64,000 nt of DNA from Candidatus Zhuqueibacterota bacterium (GTDB lineage: Bacteria > Zhuqueibacterota > Zhuqueibacteria > Residuimicrobiales > Krinioviventaceae), in the NCBI GenBank assembly GCA_016928775.1, contig JAFGKD010000026.1, positions 1 to 64,000 of the forward strand, given 5' to 3'. Below, piece after piece: positions 36,722 through 45,715 of this stretch (the stretch's first letter is position 1; each line of letters begins with the position of its first letter). The notes under the pieces are model-generated. The model was not told the DNA's origin and ran no database searches. It worked only from the letters and a program-made list of their open reading frames with translations. Made by a program: the position numbers and the translations under genes.

Positions 36722-36750
36722 AAAGCCGGCGATTTGTCGTCGGCTTTTTT
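36722..36750 (+). terminator. Rho-independent terminator
   Basis: AAAGCCGGCGA (36722-36732), loop TTTG, TCGTCGGCTTT (36737-36747): 11-bp stem with one G-U pair, followed by TTT within a six-U run. A textbook terminator five bases after the membrane protein stop. Confidence 0.9.
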
Positions 36751-36843
36751 GTCTTCTCTTCACAAACGAGTTGAACGGGCTCAGATAATTGGGCCCTTTT
36801 GACAAATACCACTTTGTAATTCCAACTTTGGAAATTAAAGCAT

Positions 36844-37902
36844 TTGAACAAAGTGCACGGTCATAAAATAACTACTTTTTCGATGTGTTTAATCATTTCT
36901 CTCCTGGCAGTATTGGACAATGGTGCTGCAGCGGATGTCTCAACCTCTCAACGGGAAACCGACTTTTTCCAGCCCCAAATTAATCCCCACAGGCCGCTTT
37001 CATTGCTTCCTGATTCTTTGGATCTCATGCATATTCAACGAGCCGGGATTCGATTCCGTCGCCCAATTGTTGCTGCTCCTGATCTTCTATCTGCAAAAAA
37101 AGCTGAATCGGTCACATCGTGCGTTCAGAAAGGCAGACTTTTATTTGTAACAGGAACATTGCTGTCAGCGAATTATTATGCCTATCACCGTTTTAAAGAT
37201 ATGTGGTGGAACTATCCCAGAACAAGGTTACACCTCTATCGCGGCTGGCGACAAACTGAAGGCTGGTACGATTTTGGTCCGCATGACAGCTTGTGGCATC
37301 ACATGGATAAACTGGGTCATTTTTATAATACTCGACTCCTGTCATTGCTTTTATCGGATACTGCCGCGTGGATTGGATTTGCCAACAGCACCTCGCAATG
37401 GATCGGTGCTGTGATGAGCTGGTTATTTTATCTGCAAATAGAAATTTATGATGGCCAGTTCGAGCAGTGGGGATTCTCGTTGGGAGATTTGGCAGCAAAT
37501 ACAGCGGGTGCTTTTATGCCCCTGTTACAGCAGCATTCCCGTTTTTTACAAAAGTTCACGTTGAAATGGAGCTATTTCCCGTCGGAGATTCAACAACAAA
37601 AATATGTGGTCGAGGATTATGCCGGCATGACCTTTTGGCTAACAACGAATCCTCAAGAATTCCTGCCTCGTTTTTTTGATCCGTTCTGGCCCGATTTTTT
37701 GAACGTGGCCCTCGGTTACAGTGTCACAAAAAAAACGTTGGGTGATATCGAGCTCTTTTTTGGCCTGGATTATGATCTGACAAAAATTGCCACCCATAGT
37801 CTTTTTTGGAATCGCGTATTGTTTTATTTGAATTTTCTTCATTTACCGGCGCCGGCCATAAGATTTCGACCGACGCAACAATTTTTTCTTCTTTACTACT
37901 AA
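36844..37902 (+). CDS. DUF2279-family (YfiM-like) protein
   Basis: 352 residues from TTG 36844, or 339 from ATG 36883. Signal-like N-terminus, then in the middle HHMDKLGHFYNTRLLSLLLS followed by SWLFYLQIEIYDGQFEQWGF and SLGDLAANTAGAF: the DUF2279 pattern of D-K-x-x-H, E-x-x-D and D-x-x-x-N residues in predicted membrane helices. C-terminal 100 residues look like strands or a periplasmic extension. YfiM-like lipoproteins have no settled function. Stands alone after a terminator. Confidence 0.65.
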   Translation: MNKVHGHKITTFSMCLIISLLAVLDNGAAADVSTSQRETDFFQPQINPHRPLSLLPDSLDLMHIQRAGIRFRRPIVAAPDLLSAKKAESVTSCVQKGRLLFVTGTLLSANYYAYHRFKDMWWNYPRTRLHLYRGWRQTEGWYDFGPHDSLWHHMDKLGHFYNTRLLSLLLSDTAAWIGFANSTSQWIGAVMSWLFYLQIEIYDGQFEQWGFSLGDLAANTAGAFMPLLQQHSRFLQKFTLKWSYFPSEIQQQKYVVEDYAGMTFWLTTNPQEFLPRFFDPFWPDFLNVALGYSVTKKTLGDIELFFGLDYDLTKIATHSLFWNRVLFYLNFLHLPAPAIRFRPTQQFFLLYY

Positions 37903-37966
37903 AGCCGGTTGACATTGATGGCTATTTCTTTGTTCGCAAATAATGACGATGGAGGTATATATATCT

Positions 37967-38170
37967 ATGAAGTTCGGGACTGTGAAACATTGGGACGCAG
38001 CAAAAGGGTATGGCTTCATCACGACTGAAGATGATGAAGATGTCTTTTTGCATGCAAGCAACGTGACCATGAACTTGAAACCCGAGCACATTCGGGAAGG
38101 ATTGCGCGTCAAGTTCGACATAGAACGTGACATGCGAGGTGACAAGGCTGTCAATGTTCGCAAAGTATGA
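37967..38170 (+). CDS. cold-shock protein (CspA family)
   Basis: 67 residues. OB-fold with RNP1 KGYGFITTED and RNP2 DVFLHASNV, the canonical nucleic-acid-binding motifs. Binds single-stranded RNA or DNA, often as an RNA chaperone. ATG 37967 preferred over 37943 because the fold begins MKFGTVKHWDAAKG and GGAGG lies 11 bases upstream. Ends 10 bases before the MinD-like gene, which it probably shares a transcript with. Confidence 0.92.
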   Translation: MKFGTVKHWDAAKGYGFITTEDDEDVFLHASNVTMNLKPEHIREGLRVKFDIERDMRGDKAVNVRKV

Positions 38171-38180
38171 AGGTGCAACA

Positions 38181-39473
38181 ATGTCAGAAGTATTTGTAAA
38201 GATAAATAATCGTCAACTTGGACCCTTGAATAGACGGGAGATCAAAAACCTTGTGGTAAATGGTGAATTTTCCCAGGATGACCTCGTCTATCATGAAGAT
38301 AGCCAGGAGTGGGTGGAAGCGAAACAAATCGATGAATTGCGGACGATATTTATCCAAGATGAGCAGCAAGAGAGACGAAAAACCGTTTATGCGGTTGGTG
38401 GTGGCAAAGGTGGCGTTGGAAAAACCATCCTGACCGCTTCGCTGGGCATCGGTTTGGCGACTTATGATCACGAGGTTGTTATTGTTGACGCCGACCTGGG
38501 TGGCGCCAATCTCCATACTTCAATGGGCATTTTGGAACCCGAATATACTTTTTACCATTTTTATACGTTGCAGCGCGAAAATCTGGATGATATATGTCTT
38601 GAAACGCCGGTGAGCAATCTCAAATTGATCAGCGGTGCCTGCGGAACACTCGGCCTGGCAAATCCTCGCTATTCTCAAAAAGTGCGATTTATCAATCAAC
38701 TGCGCCAACTGAATGCCGATTATATTTTGCTTGATTTGGGAGCCGGTTCATCCTATAATGTGATTGATTTTTTTCTGGCCGCCGATGAGGGTGTGCTGGT
38801 GACGACACCTGAGCCAACTGCCATTCAGGAAACTTTTAACTTTTTAAAAGTGGCCATCATGCGTCGCCTGGTGCGAGAGTTTCGAAAAAATGTGGCAGTG
38901 CTCAGCATTATTGATCAATACATGTATTCAGAGCCGGGACGAATGCAATTTACGATGGACGATCTCATCAAAGACGTTAAAGAAATTGACGATGAAGCCG
39001 CTTATTATATTGAAAACTTTTTGGGTAAATACCATCCGCGGCTTATTCTGAATATGGTGCATTCGAGTAAAGAGATTCGCGAAGGTGACTCTTTCCGAAC
39101 AGCGGCACATGATATATTGAATGTCGATGTGGACTATATAGGATTTGTCGAGTATGATGAAAGCGTCCGTAAATCGGTGAAAGAATTAAAGCCGTTTGTC
39201 CTGGATAATCCTCGATCAAAAGCCGCAAAAAGCCTGGCTCGGCTGATAACCGTCGGCATACTGCAAAAAAGCGGCTGGGTTGGATATAAAGAAAAACGTC
39301 GTGTACTGCAACATCTCAAAGCTGAATCTGTTGACTATCCAGAGGCCAATGTGCGGGAAAGTGACACGATCTGCTCGGTCAATTGTTTTTATTGGGGTGA
39401 TTGTGATTATCAGGAAGGCGGCTATCCCTGCCCCATTCGAAATCTGGACCCGATCTTTAAAAGAAACGGATAA
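38181..39473 (+). CDS. GYF_2-domain MinD/FleN-like ATPase with C-terminal cysteine cluster
   Basis: 430 residues. Residues about 1-55 form a GYF_2 (DUF4339) module (FVKINNRQLGPLNRREIKNL, WVEAKQIDELR). A deviant Walker A P-loop AVGGGKGGVGKTILTASL with the signature lysine follows, then VVIVDADLGGANLH and LLDLGAGSSYNVIDFF, as in MinD/FleN/ParA-type ATPases. The C-terminus has four cysteines at about 398, 402, 408 and 417 (C-x3-C-x5-C-x8-C), which could bind a metal or Fe-S cluster. Members of this group position flagella, pili or other polar machines; the partner here is unknown. Start at ATG 38181 after GAAGGTG. Confidence 0.82.
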   Translation: MSEVFVKINNRQLGPLNRREIKNLVVNGEFSQDDLVYHEDSQEWVEAKQIDELRTIFIQDEQQERRKTVYAVGGGKGGVGKTILTASLGIGLATYDHEVVIVDADLGGANLHTSMGILEPEYTFYHFYTLQRENLDDICLETPVSNLKLISGACGTLGLANPRYSQKVRFINQLRQLNADYILLDLGAGSSYNVIDFFLAADEGVLVTTPEPTAIQETFNFLKVAIMRRLVREFRKNVAVLSIIDQYMYSEPGRMQFTMDDLIKDVKEIDDEAAYYIENFLGKYHPRLILNMVHSSKEIREGDSFRTAAHDILNVDVDYIGFVEYDESVRKSVKELKPFVLDNPRSKAAKSLARLITVGILQKSGWVGYKEKRRVLQHLKAESVDYPEANVRESDTICSVNCFYWGDCDYQEGGYPCPIRNLDPIFKRNG

Positions 39474-39580
39474 TCCCGGCATATCCTGATCATTCCGAAA
39501 AGAAATCCTGTTGCGTTAATTTCACTTGGTTTTCTCTTTTTCTCGCTCTATCTTTGTTCTCTTAATTTTTGCGAGAATAG

Positions 39581-40582
39581 ATGCCAAAGAGAGTGCTCAA
39601 AAAAATTCACCATCTCCATCCGACCGTACGAACAGCCGGTTTTTTTTTGTTGAAAATACTTGTTGCCGTTTTGGTGATTTTGCTGCTCATTCGAAAAATA
39701 AGTTTGGAACGCCTGGTCCATGCACTTGTGGATGCGAATGCGGCGTATATTACAGCCGGTGTGATGCTGTTGGTTTTTAATATCTTTTTGCAATATAAAA
39801 AATGGCAATTGATTGTGTTTCGAGAGGCACCCTTTGTCAAACGCCGGCATGTGCTTTATTCTCTGCTCGTCGGATCGGCGCTCGGCCTGGTGACGCCTGG
39901 CCGGCTCGGCGATTTTGGCCGCACATTCTTTATTAAAAATGTCAATTGGGCAAAATTGCTCGGCCTGCTCATGGTCGACAAATTAATCACCCTGGCAGTA
40001 CTCTATTTCTTTGGCATAATTGGCCTCTCACATTTTATCTCCATGCGAATGCATCCCTTTGTTTGGCTGCCCATATTTATCATGACGATCGTGCTTGTAC
40101 TATTCTTTCTTCTTTTTCTGTTGCGACCAGAGCTATTAAGAAGCATCGTCTCCCGATATCATTCGGTTTTTTCGCGCTATAGCTCGCTCGACAAGATTAT
40201 CTCCGGCGTCGAAATGGCGACGCCGCATTTCACGCTGCAGCTATTGGCGCTTACCGCTCTGCAGACACTCACATATTGTTCGCAATTCCTGCTGTTCTTG
40301 TTCGCTTTTATTGAGATGCCGATCCTGGCTGCTTATCTCTCTATATTTGCTATTATGTTTGCGAAATCATTGTTGCCCATTTCACTTGGCGACCTCGGCA
40401 TCCGAGAGAGTGCCGCTGTCTATTTTCTAGGCTATTTTGGTGTGCCCGATGTCGCGGCGTTTAATGCATCATTTTTATTATTCTTAATTAATATTTTGCT
40501 CCCAAGTATTGTGGGACTCGGCTTGCTCTTGTTCAAACGTCAGAATACTTTATTGTCAAATGGAAAAAATCAACCTGATTGA
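39581..40582 (+). CDS. LPG-synthase-type (UPF0104/AglD-like) membrane protein
   Basis: 333 residues, about eight membrane helices. Family pattern: KILVAVLVILLLIRKISLER, a YKKWQLIV amphipathic helix, then SALGLVTPGRLGDFGRTFFI and FAKSLLPISLGDLGIRESAA, the two diagnostic G-rich loops of the flippase domain of lysylphosphatidylglycerol synthase and of AglD. No C-terminal aminoacyl-transferase domain. Likely handles a lipid-linked substrate across the membrane. Overlaps the next glycosyltransferase gene by 23 bases, suggesting a shared lipid-glycan job. Confidence 0.82.
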   Translation: MPKRVLKKIHHLHPTVRTAGFFLLKILVAVLVILLLIRKISLERLVHALVDANAAYITAGVMLLVFNIFLQYKKWQLIVFREAPFVKRRHVLYSLLVGSALGLVTPGRLGDFGRTFFIKNVNWAKLLGLLMVDKLITLAVLYFFGIIGLSHFISMRMHPFVWLPIFIMTIVLVLFFLLFLLRPELLRSIVSRYHSVFSRYSSLDKIISGVEMATPHFTLQLLALTALQTLTYCSQFLLFLFAFIEMPILAAYLSIFAIMFAKSLLPISLGDLGIRESAAVYFLGYFGVPDVAAFNASFLLFLINILLPSIVGLGLLLFKRQNTLLSNGKNQPD

Positions 40583-41738
40583 GATTCTTTTTTACTTTCA
40601 AGTAATTGGGACTTTCGCTTACTCTATCCTGCTCATCTTGTTGGCGATTGGATTGAAACGCCTCAAATTGGCGATTGGCCAGGAGACGCCATTTGTTTCG
40701 GTGGTGATTGCTGTGCGAAATGAAGAAGACCATATCCGTGCATGTTTGAAGAGCTTGACGACGCAGTTGTACCCGAAAGACAAATATGAAATCATCATCG
40801 TTGATGATCATTCGGATGATGAAACGAATACGATCGTCCAATCATTTTGTACCGACAAGATTAAACTTTTTTCTCTCATTGACAGCAATGGTATATCGCC
40901 CAAAAAAGCCGCGCTGCATCAGGGTGTTCAGGAAAGCCGTGGCGAGATTATCTTGACAACCGACGCCGATTGCCGCGTTCCGGCAACCTGGATTCAAACC
41001 ATGGTAAAATATTTTGCACCAGATACTGGCGCTGTTGCGTCGTGGCTGTGCGTGCAAGAGAATAATCACTGGTTGAGCAAACTGGAAACCCTGGACTCTC
41101 TGGCCCTGTCCTTTGTCGGCGCAGCAAGTTTTGGCTGGCAAAGACCGATGATTGCCAATGGAGCAAATTTTGCCTATCGCCGGCAAGTGTATGACGAGCT
41201 CGACGGATTTAGCGGCGCCGCCGAGTATGGATCAGGCGATGATGACTTGTTGCTGCAAAAAATTCACGCCACTCAGAAATGGACCTGCGCTTTTGCACCG
41301 GATCCCGCGAGCATTGTTGTGACCCATGCACAAAAGAATTTGAGTCAATTTTTTCAGCAACGCTTTCGCTGGGCTTCCAAAAGCCGATTGTATCCGGCAT
41401 ATGTTGTGCTCGTGCTTGGCTTTCTTTATTTCTATTTGGTCTCGCTACTTGTTTCCGTTTTTGTCTTTCTCTTTTTCTCCTCAGAGTTTTCCAATCTGAT
41501 GCTCCTTTTGCCTCATGCCAGCAAGTTTCTCCTTGATTTTGCTTTTATGAGCACTGCTGCTCGGCGGTTGCATAAAAATATAAATCCGGCGATTCTCTTT
41601 ATGACGGAATGGTTTCAAATGCTCTATATCACGATCGTCAGCGTGTGGGGACGGTGGGGAACCTACACATGGAAAGGACGACGATATAAAGCAGGACGTG
41701 TAAGCCGCAACTATTCACAACAGCTTTTCAAGGGGTGA
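40560..41738 (+). CDS. glycosyltransferase family 2, processive-type
   Basis: 392 residues from ATG 40560. One N-terminal membrane helix, then FVSVVIAVRNEEDHIRACLK, YEIIIVDDHSDDETN, GEIILTTDADCRVP (DxD), GSGDDDLLLQKIH and QQRFRWASKS (Q/RxxRW of processive transferases), followed by three C-terminal membrane helices. The layout fits ICA/cellulose-synthase-like GT2 enzymes or lipid glycosyltransferases. Overlaps the LPG-synthase-like gene, so the two are translated together. Confidence 0.86.
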   Translation: MEKINLIEILFYFQVIGTFAYSILLILLAIGLKRLKLAIGQETPFVSVVIAVRNEEDHIRACLKSLTTQLYPKDKYEIIIVDDHSDDETNTIVQSFCTDKIKLFSLIDSNGISPKKAALHQGVQESRGEIILTTDADCRVPATWIQTMVKYFAPDTGAVASWLCVQENNHWLSKLETLDSLALSFVGAASFGWQRPMIANGANFAYRRQVYDELDGFSGAAEYGSGDDDLLLQKIHATQKWTCAFAPDPASIVVTHAQKNLSQFFQQRFRWASKSRLYPAYVVLVLGFLYFYLVSLLVSVFVFLFFSSEFSNLMLLLPHASKFLLDFAFMSTAARRLHKNINPAILFMTEWFQMLYITIVSVWGRWGTYTWKGRRYKAGRVSRNYSQQLFKG

Positions 41739-41828
41739 AAAGATAGGCGAACTTGCCCGGGTCTACCTCCAGTCACCCGCAACATACGACGCCAACTTGA
41801 CGCAGCTTGGAATACGCAATAATCGGAA

Positions 41829-41843
41829 TGCACAAATTGTGCA
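41829..41843. repeat. 15-bp perfect palindrome TGCACAAATTGTGCA
   Basis: In the 146-bp gap between the convergent GT2 and YCF48-repeat genes. Seven-base arms with one central base. Could be a protein-binding site or chance; no U run follows it on either strand, so it is not called a terminator. Confidence 0.4.
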
Positions 41844-41884
41844 CTGTATTTGTCGGCAACGGGAAAAGGCATAAAAAAATGAGC

Positions 41885-44035
41885 CTATTTTTTTAATATC
41901 AATTTTTTTGTATCAGAAAATCCATCCATCCGCAAAGTGTAGAGATAAATTCCACTGGACAAATTTTCAGCATTTAAATGAATCGTATGGTTCCCAGCAT
42001 TTTGGTAGCTATTGACGAGCGTTTCGATTTCCTCACCCAATATATTATAGAGCTTTAATGAAACATGACCTGAACTTGGGAGATCAAATTGAATTGTTGT
42101 CGTTATATTAAATGGATTCGGATAATTTTGTAAAAGTGATATGTGTTCGGGAACAGCAGCATTTTGAGTGGCGAAATCTTTGACCTGCATGAGTTCGCCT
42201 TCATTTGTAAAGAGAATAATGCCGTTGTCGCCAAAAAGCCACCCGTTATTTGAATCAGCAAAAAAGACCGATCTAATATGGCTTTGCATGCCTGCGTAGA
42301 CATAGTGCCAGTTTACACCACCATCTCTGGTTTTCAAAATGTTGCCATAATTCCCGACGATCCAGCCGGTTTTTGAATCTGAAAAAAAGACATCGTGCCA
42401 TGCATCATCCCAAAAGGCGTAATCATTAAATCTGTAAATTTTATCACCAAAAGGAAAATCAGATTGCGGTGTCCAACTACTGCCGCCATCCTCTGTTTTA
42501 AGAATTGAATTGTTATAACCGACCACCCAGCCGGTATCCGGATGCGTAAAACAAACGGACGTCAAGTGCGTCCATGTGCCGCTGTTCTGCTGAATCCAGT
42601 TTTCGCCACCATCCGTGGTTTTCAGGATAGTTCCATTCAAACCAACAGCCCAGCCCCTATTTTCATCCAAAAATTGTACGGATTCCAGCCACCAGGTCGT
42701 GTTGCTATTTTGTGGCGTCCAGTTTTCGCCGCCATCCTCTGTTTTGAGAATCGTGCCGTTCCAACCGACAGTCCACCCACGCGTCGCATTCACAAAATCA
42801 ACATCATAGAGCCATTTATTGGCAGTGCTGACTTGAGGTGTCCAGGTGGCGCCACCATCCTGCGTTTTCAGAATCGTGCCATACTGGCCGACGGCCCATC
42901 CTGTACTGGCATCGACAAAATCCAGAGCGAGCAGCGCGTTTTCAGTGCTGCTTTCCTGTTCAATCCAATGCTCACCGCCATCTGTTGTTTTGATGATAAT
43001 GCCATCATGTCCAACAGCGCAGCCATTCAGCATGTCGGAAAAATGCCCTGCTTCCAATACAGCCAAAGTGCCTCTGCTCTGAACGGTCCAGGTTTCACCA
43101 AAGTCGGTTGAGTTTATGATGGTGCCACCTGAACCCACGGCCCACCCCGTACCGGATGCCGTGAAGCTAATATCCCACAGCGTGCTAAAGGTGCCGGTTT
43201 TTTTTATGTGCCAATTTTCGCCGCCGTCATAGGTTTTGATCACAAGACCGCCGCCACCGACGACAAATCCGGTGTCTGCGTTCAAAAAAGAGGAGGCAAA
43301 AAACACATTTTCAGCGCTGCTGTGTAGCGTGATCCAATTCTCTCCACCATCAGTAGTTTTTAAAATCGTGCTATTTTCTCCTGTGGCGTAACCATTGTTC
43401 TCATCCACGAACTTTATATTCCACAGCCAGCTATTACTGCCGCTGTTTTGTAGGTTCCAGCTTTCGCCGCTGTTGATCGTTTTGTAGATTCGGCCGTCCG
43501 AGCCCGCCGCATAACCGATTTCTGCGTTCACAAAATAAATATCCAGAAGATACTGCACACCGCTGCAACGATGTGTTGTCCAGTTTACCCCGCCATCTGT
43601 GGTCTTTAAAACCTGACCATTGCCGCCGGCAGCCCAGCCTGTATTGGCATCAAGAAAATGTGTCGAAACGAGAACGGTATTGATCCTGATTTTGCTCTCC
43701 CAATTCCTCCCACCATCCACTGTCTTGAAAACGGAGCCTCTGCCGTTCATTGGATCAAATCCGACCATCCAGCCCCGGTTGATGTCAACAAAATGAGCGC
43801 GATAGATATCGGCATTAATTGTCGACTGATTTTTTATATTCTCCCAATCGCTATTATTTTCAGTTACAACAGCATGCCCGGACAAATCGAGACCAATGGC
43901 ACTATCCGGATTGAACGCAAAAATATTTCTGATTTCCGAGCCGTGCGGATAAGGATTTTGCCACTCCCATTTTCCCTGAGCAGATAGATTTGAGCATATG
44001 AGCAAAAAACTTATAGCTATTATGTTTTTTTTCAT
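41885..44035 (-). CDS. secreted YCF48/BNR-repeat protein with type IX sorting domain
   Basis: 716 residues. Signal peptide (IIAISFLLICSNLSAQ), then about 14 tandem units of roughly 40-48 residues with the pattern L/I-K-T-x-D-G-G-x-x-W followed by G-W-x-V-G-x-x-G, twelve of them clear and the first and last degenerate. This is the YCF48-like beta-propeller repeat, enough for two seven-bladed propellers. The last 80 residues are a C-terminal sorting domain (LLQNYPNPFNITTTIQFDLP, LYNILGEEIETLV, GIYLYTLRMDG). Probably exposed on the surface after type IX secretion. 12 bases separate it from the CotH gene upstream. Confidence 0.88.
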   Translation of the reverse strand: MKKNIIAISFLLICSNLSAQGKWEWQNPYPHGSEIRNIFAFNPDSAIGLDLSGHAVVTENNSDWENIKNQSTINADIYRAHFVDINRGWMVGFDPMNGRGSVFKTVDGGRNWESKIRINTVLVSTHFLDANTGWAAGGNGQVLKTTDGGVNWTTHRCSGVQYLLDIYFVNAEIGYAAGSDGRIYKTINSGESWNLQNSGSNSWLWNIKFVDENNGYATGENSTILKTTDGGENWITLHSSAENVFFASSFLNADTGFVVGGGGLVIKTYDGGENWHIKKTGTFSTLWDISFTASGTGWAVGSGGTIINSTDFGETWTVQSRGTLAVLEAGHFSDMLNGCAVGHDGIIIKTTDGGEHWIEQESSTENALLALDFVDASTGWAVGQYGTILKTQDGGATWTPQVSTANKWLYDVDFVNATRGWTVGWNGTILKTEDGGENWTPQNSNTTWWLESVQFLDENRGWAVGLNGTILKTTDGGENWIQQNSGTWTHLTSVCFTHPDTGWVVGYNNSILKTEDGGSSWTPQSDFPFGDKIYRFNDYAFWDDAWHDVFFSDSKTGWIVGNYGNILKTRDGGVNWHYVYAGMQSHIRSVFFADSNNGWLFGDNGIILFTNEGELMQVKDFATQNAAVPEHISLLQNYPNPFNITTTIQFDLPSSGHVSLKLYNILGEEIETLVNSYQNAGNHTIHLNAENLSSGIYLYTLRMDGFSDTKKLILKK

Positions 44036-44047
44036 CGGTTAACTCCA

Positions 44048-45715
44048 CTATTGGATAAGCAACATTTTTCGAGTGAATATCTCGGAATTAGCTTGGAGCC
44101 GATATGTGTATAATCCTGATGGCACAGCATTCCCTAATTGATCAGCTCCGTTCCAGACAACAGCATGGCAGCCGGCATGTTGAAATTCATCTGCCAATGT
44201 CTTGATGTGCTGCCCAAGCGAATTATATATTTTTAAAGTGATATGTGAATCCTTTTTAGAACTGTATTGAATTGTTGTTGAGGGATTAAATGGATTTGGA
44301 TAGTTTTGTTCGAGACTATATTCGGCAGGTATGTGCTGATTTGTGGCGACGCTGGTCGTCGTTCGCGAAAATTTGTCGACATTTGCATCCATCCACTCAG
44401 CGCGCGCTCGTGTCCATTCCTTGAGATGCTCTATTTCTTCTTCCCAGGTATCGCCTATAAAGAAATTCGGCCATTCATATCGTCCCAGAATCGGCCACAT
44501 CAAAAAGTTTCTTTGCTGAGCTTCATTTAATGTATCAGCAATTGCGTCAATATAGGATAACAAGGCATCCGTATGAAGCGTTGTTTGGCGCAACGATTTC
44601 CATCGCTGGGCAAACCTGGATTTGAACGTAGCATCATTCCAAATAATTTCCATCCAGAATGGTGGCGGAAAATCGCCTCTTGTTTCAGCAAAGAGTGTCT
44701 CTATGTTCCAATTCTCCACTCTTGCGCCGTCATAATAATAGGAATTGCCAAACGAGAGGTTAAAATCCCATACAGGGCCAAGCGTGAGCAAGCCGCCGTT
44801 TCTGTCACGATCTTTATACATGAATGTGCTCAGCCGGTAGCCGTCAACGTTTTTGCTGATTTCATTGACGATGGAGAAATCAACAAAAGCATTGACATCA
44901 AAATATGTCGTATAACCAGTATCAGGATTTGCATATCCGGGACTGTCGACAAGTGCCTCAAACCGGTCCATAAAATTTTTGATATACTCTTTTTGCACAT
45001 CCAAAATTTCTGATGGTTTGGGATAATGATATTGATAGTTTGTCCTTTTCGCCGAGCGCCAGCCGCCAATCTGTTCGCCATCGGTTTTATCAATTTTTAT
45101 GATATAGCCACCCGTAAGGTCTTCTCCGGCAATATCGCTGGAGTCCAAATTGGCAATGTCAATTCGATTCTTATCCCTCTTGATTTTTTCCATCAACACA
45201 TAAACACCCATGTATTGCTCATTCAGCCAGACTTCGCAAAACCGCGTGCGAGAAGCGTAGCGTCCCAGGTCGTTTGAAATTTTAAATGTTAAGACGTTTC
45301 GAATGAGAGTTTTATCGCTCCAGGGATTATGAAGAATCCAATCATTTTCCTCAGCCATTCCCAGCAGTGATACATTTAAATTGGCACCTGAAGAATCAAT
45401 AGTTTCAAAACGATAAGGTTGCTTGGGCCAGTTTTGTGATGTCGATCCGCGTAGTTCAATGTCAATTGTGCCGTCGTAGTGAAAAGTTGAATCGTTTAAA
45501 TAATTTCTTTCCCCCTTGCCGTTATAAATGATTTTCAAGTCCGCCGGAATACGATAAGGATCAACTATTTGCTGGCCATGCGTGTCAATTAAAAGAATGG
45601 GTAAATTTGACGATGAAAAGTCGATGTCTTGAGCTTGTGATTGCCCGGCAAAACTCACTAAAAGTGTGCACAAGCATAAAGATAAAAAGATGTTCTGGTG
45701 ACTGGTAAATTTCAT
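44048..45715 (-). CDS. secreted CotH-kinase-fold protein with type IX sorting domain
   Basis: 555 residues from ATG 45715 (GGAAGG lies seven bases upstream; the TTG at 45730 is not needed). Signal peptide ends near GQSQAQD. CotH motifs: IELRGSTSQNWPKQPYRFET, NDWILHNPWSDKTLIRNVLT, GVYVLMEKIKRDKNRIDIA, GGYIIKIDKTDGEQ, LGPVWDFNLSFGN. CotH proteins are atypical protein kinases in spore coats; secreted relatives in environmental bacteria are of unknown target. The C-terminal sorting domain has LEQNYPNPFNPSTTIQYS and SGLYTYRLQA. First gene of a minus-strand pair with the YCF48 protein. Confidence 0.87.
   Translation of the reverse strand: MKFTSHQNIFLSLCLCTLLVSFAGQSQAQDIDFSSSNLPILLIDTHGQQIVDPYRIPADLKIIYNGKGERNYLNDSTFHYDGTIDIELRGSTSQNWPKQPYRFETIDSSGANLNVSLLGMAEENDWILHNPWSDKTLIRNVLTFKISNDLGRYASRTRFCEVWLNEQYMGVYVLMEKIKRDKNRIDIANLDSSDIAGEDLTGGYIIKIDKTDGEQIGGWRSAKRTNYQYHYPKPSEILDVQKEYIKNFMDRFEALVDSPGYANPDTGYTTYFDVNAFVDFSIVNEISKNVDGYRLSTFMYKDRDRNGGLLTLGPVWDFNLSFGNSYYYDGARVENWNIETLFAETRGDFPPPFWMEIIWNDATFKSRFAQRWKSLRQTTLHTDALLSYIDAIADTLNEAQQRNFLMWPILGRYEWPNFFIGDTWEEEIEHLKEWTRARAEWMDANVDKFSRTTTSVATNQHIPAEYSLEQNYPNPFNPSTTIQYSSKKDSHITLKIYNSLGQHIKTLADEFQHAGCHAVVWNGADQLGNAVPSGLYTYRLQANSEIFTRKMLLIQ

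Noticed and set aside
36799..36827. TTGACA before the DUF2279 gene
   Set aside because: No acceptable -10 box at 15-19 bases, so the promoter call is not supported.
41867..41894. Hairpin AGGC...GCCT followed by seven T after the GT2 gene
   Set aside because: Only four base pairs with a 12-base loop; too weak to call a terminator.
42542..43111. Plus-strand open frame of 189 codons with internal repeats
   Set aside because: The repetition comes from the YCF48 units on the opposite strand.
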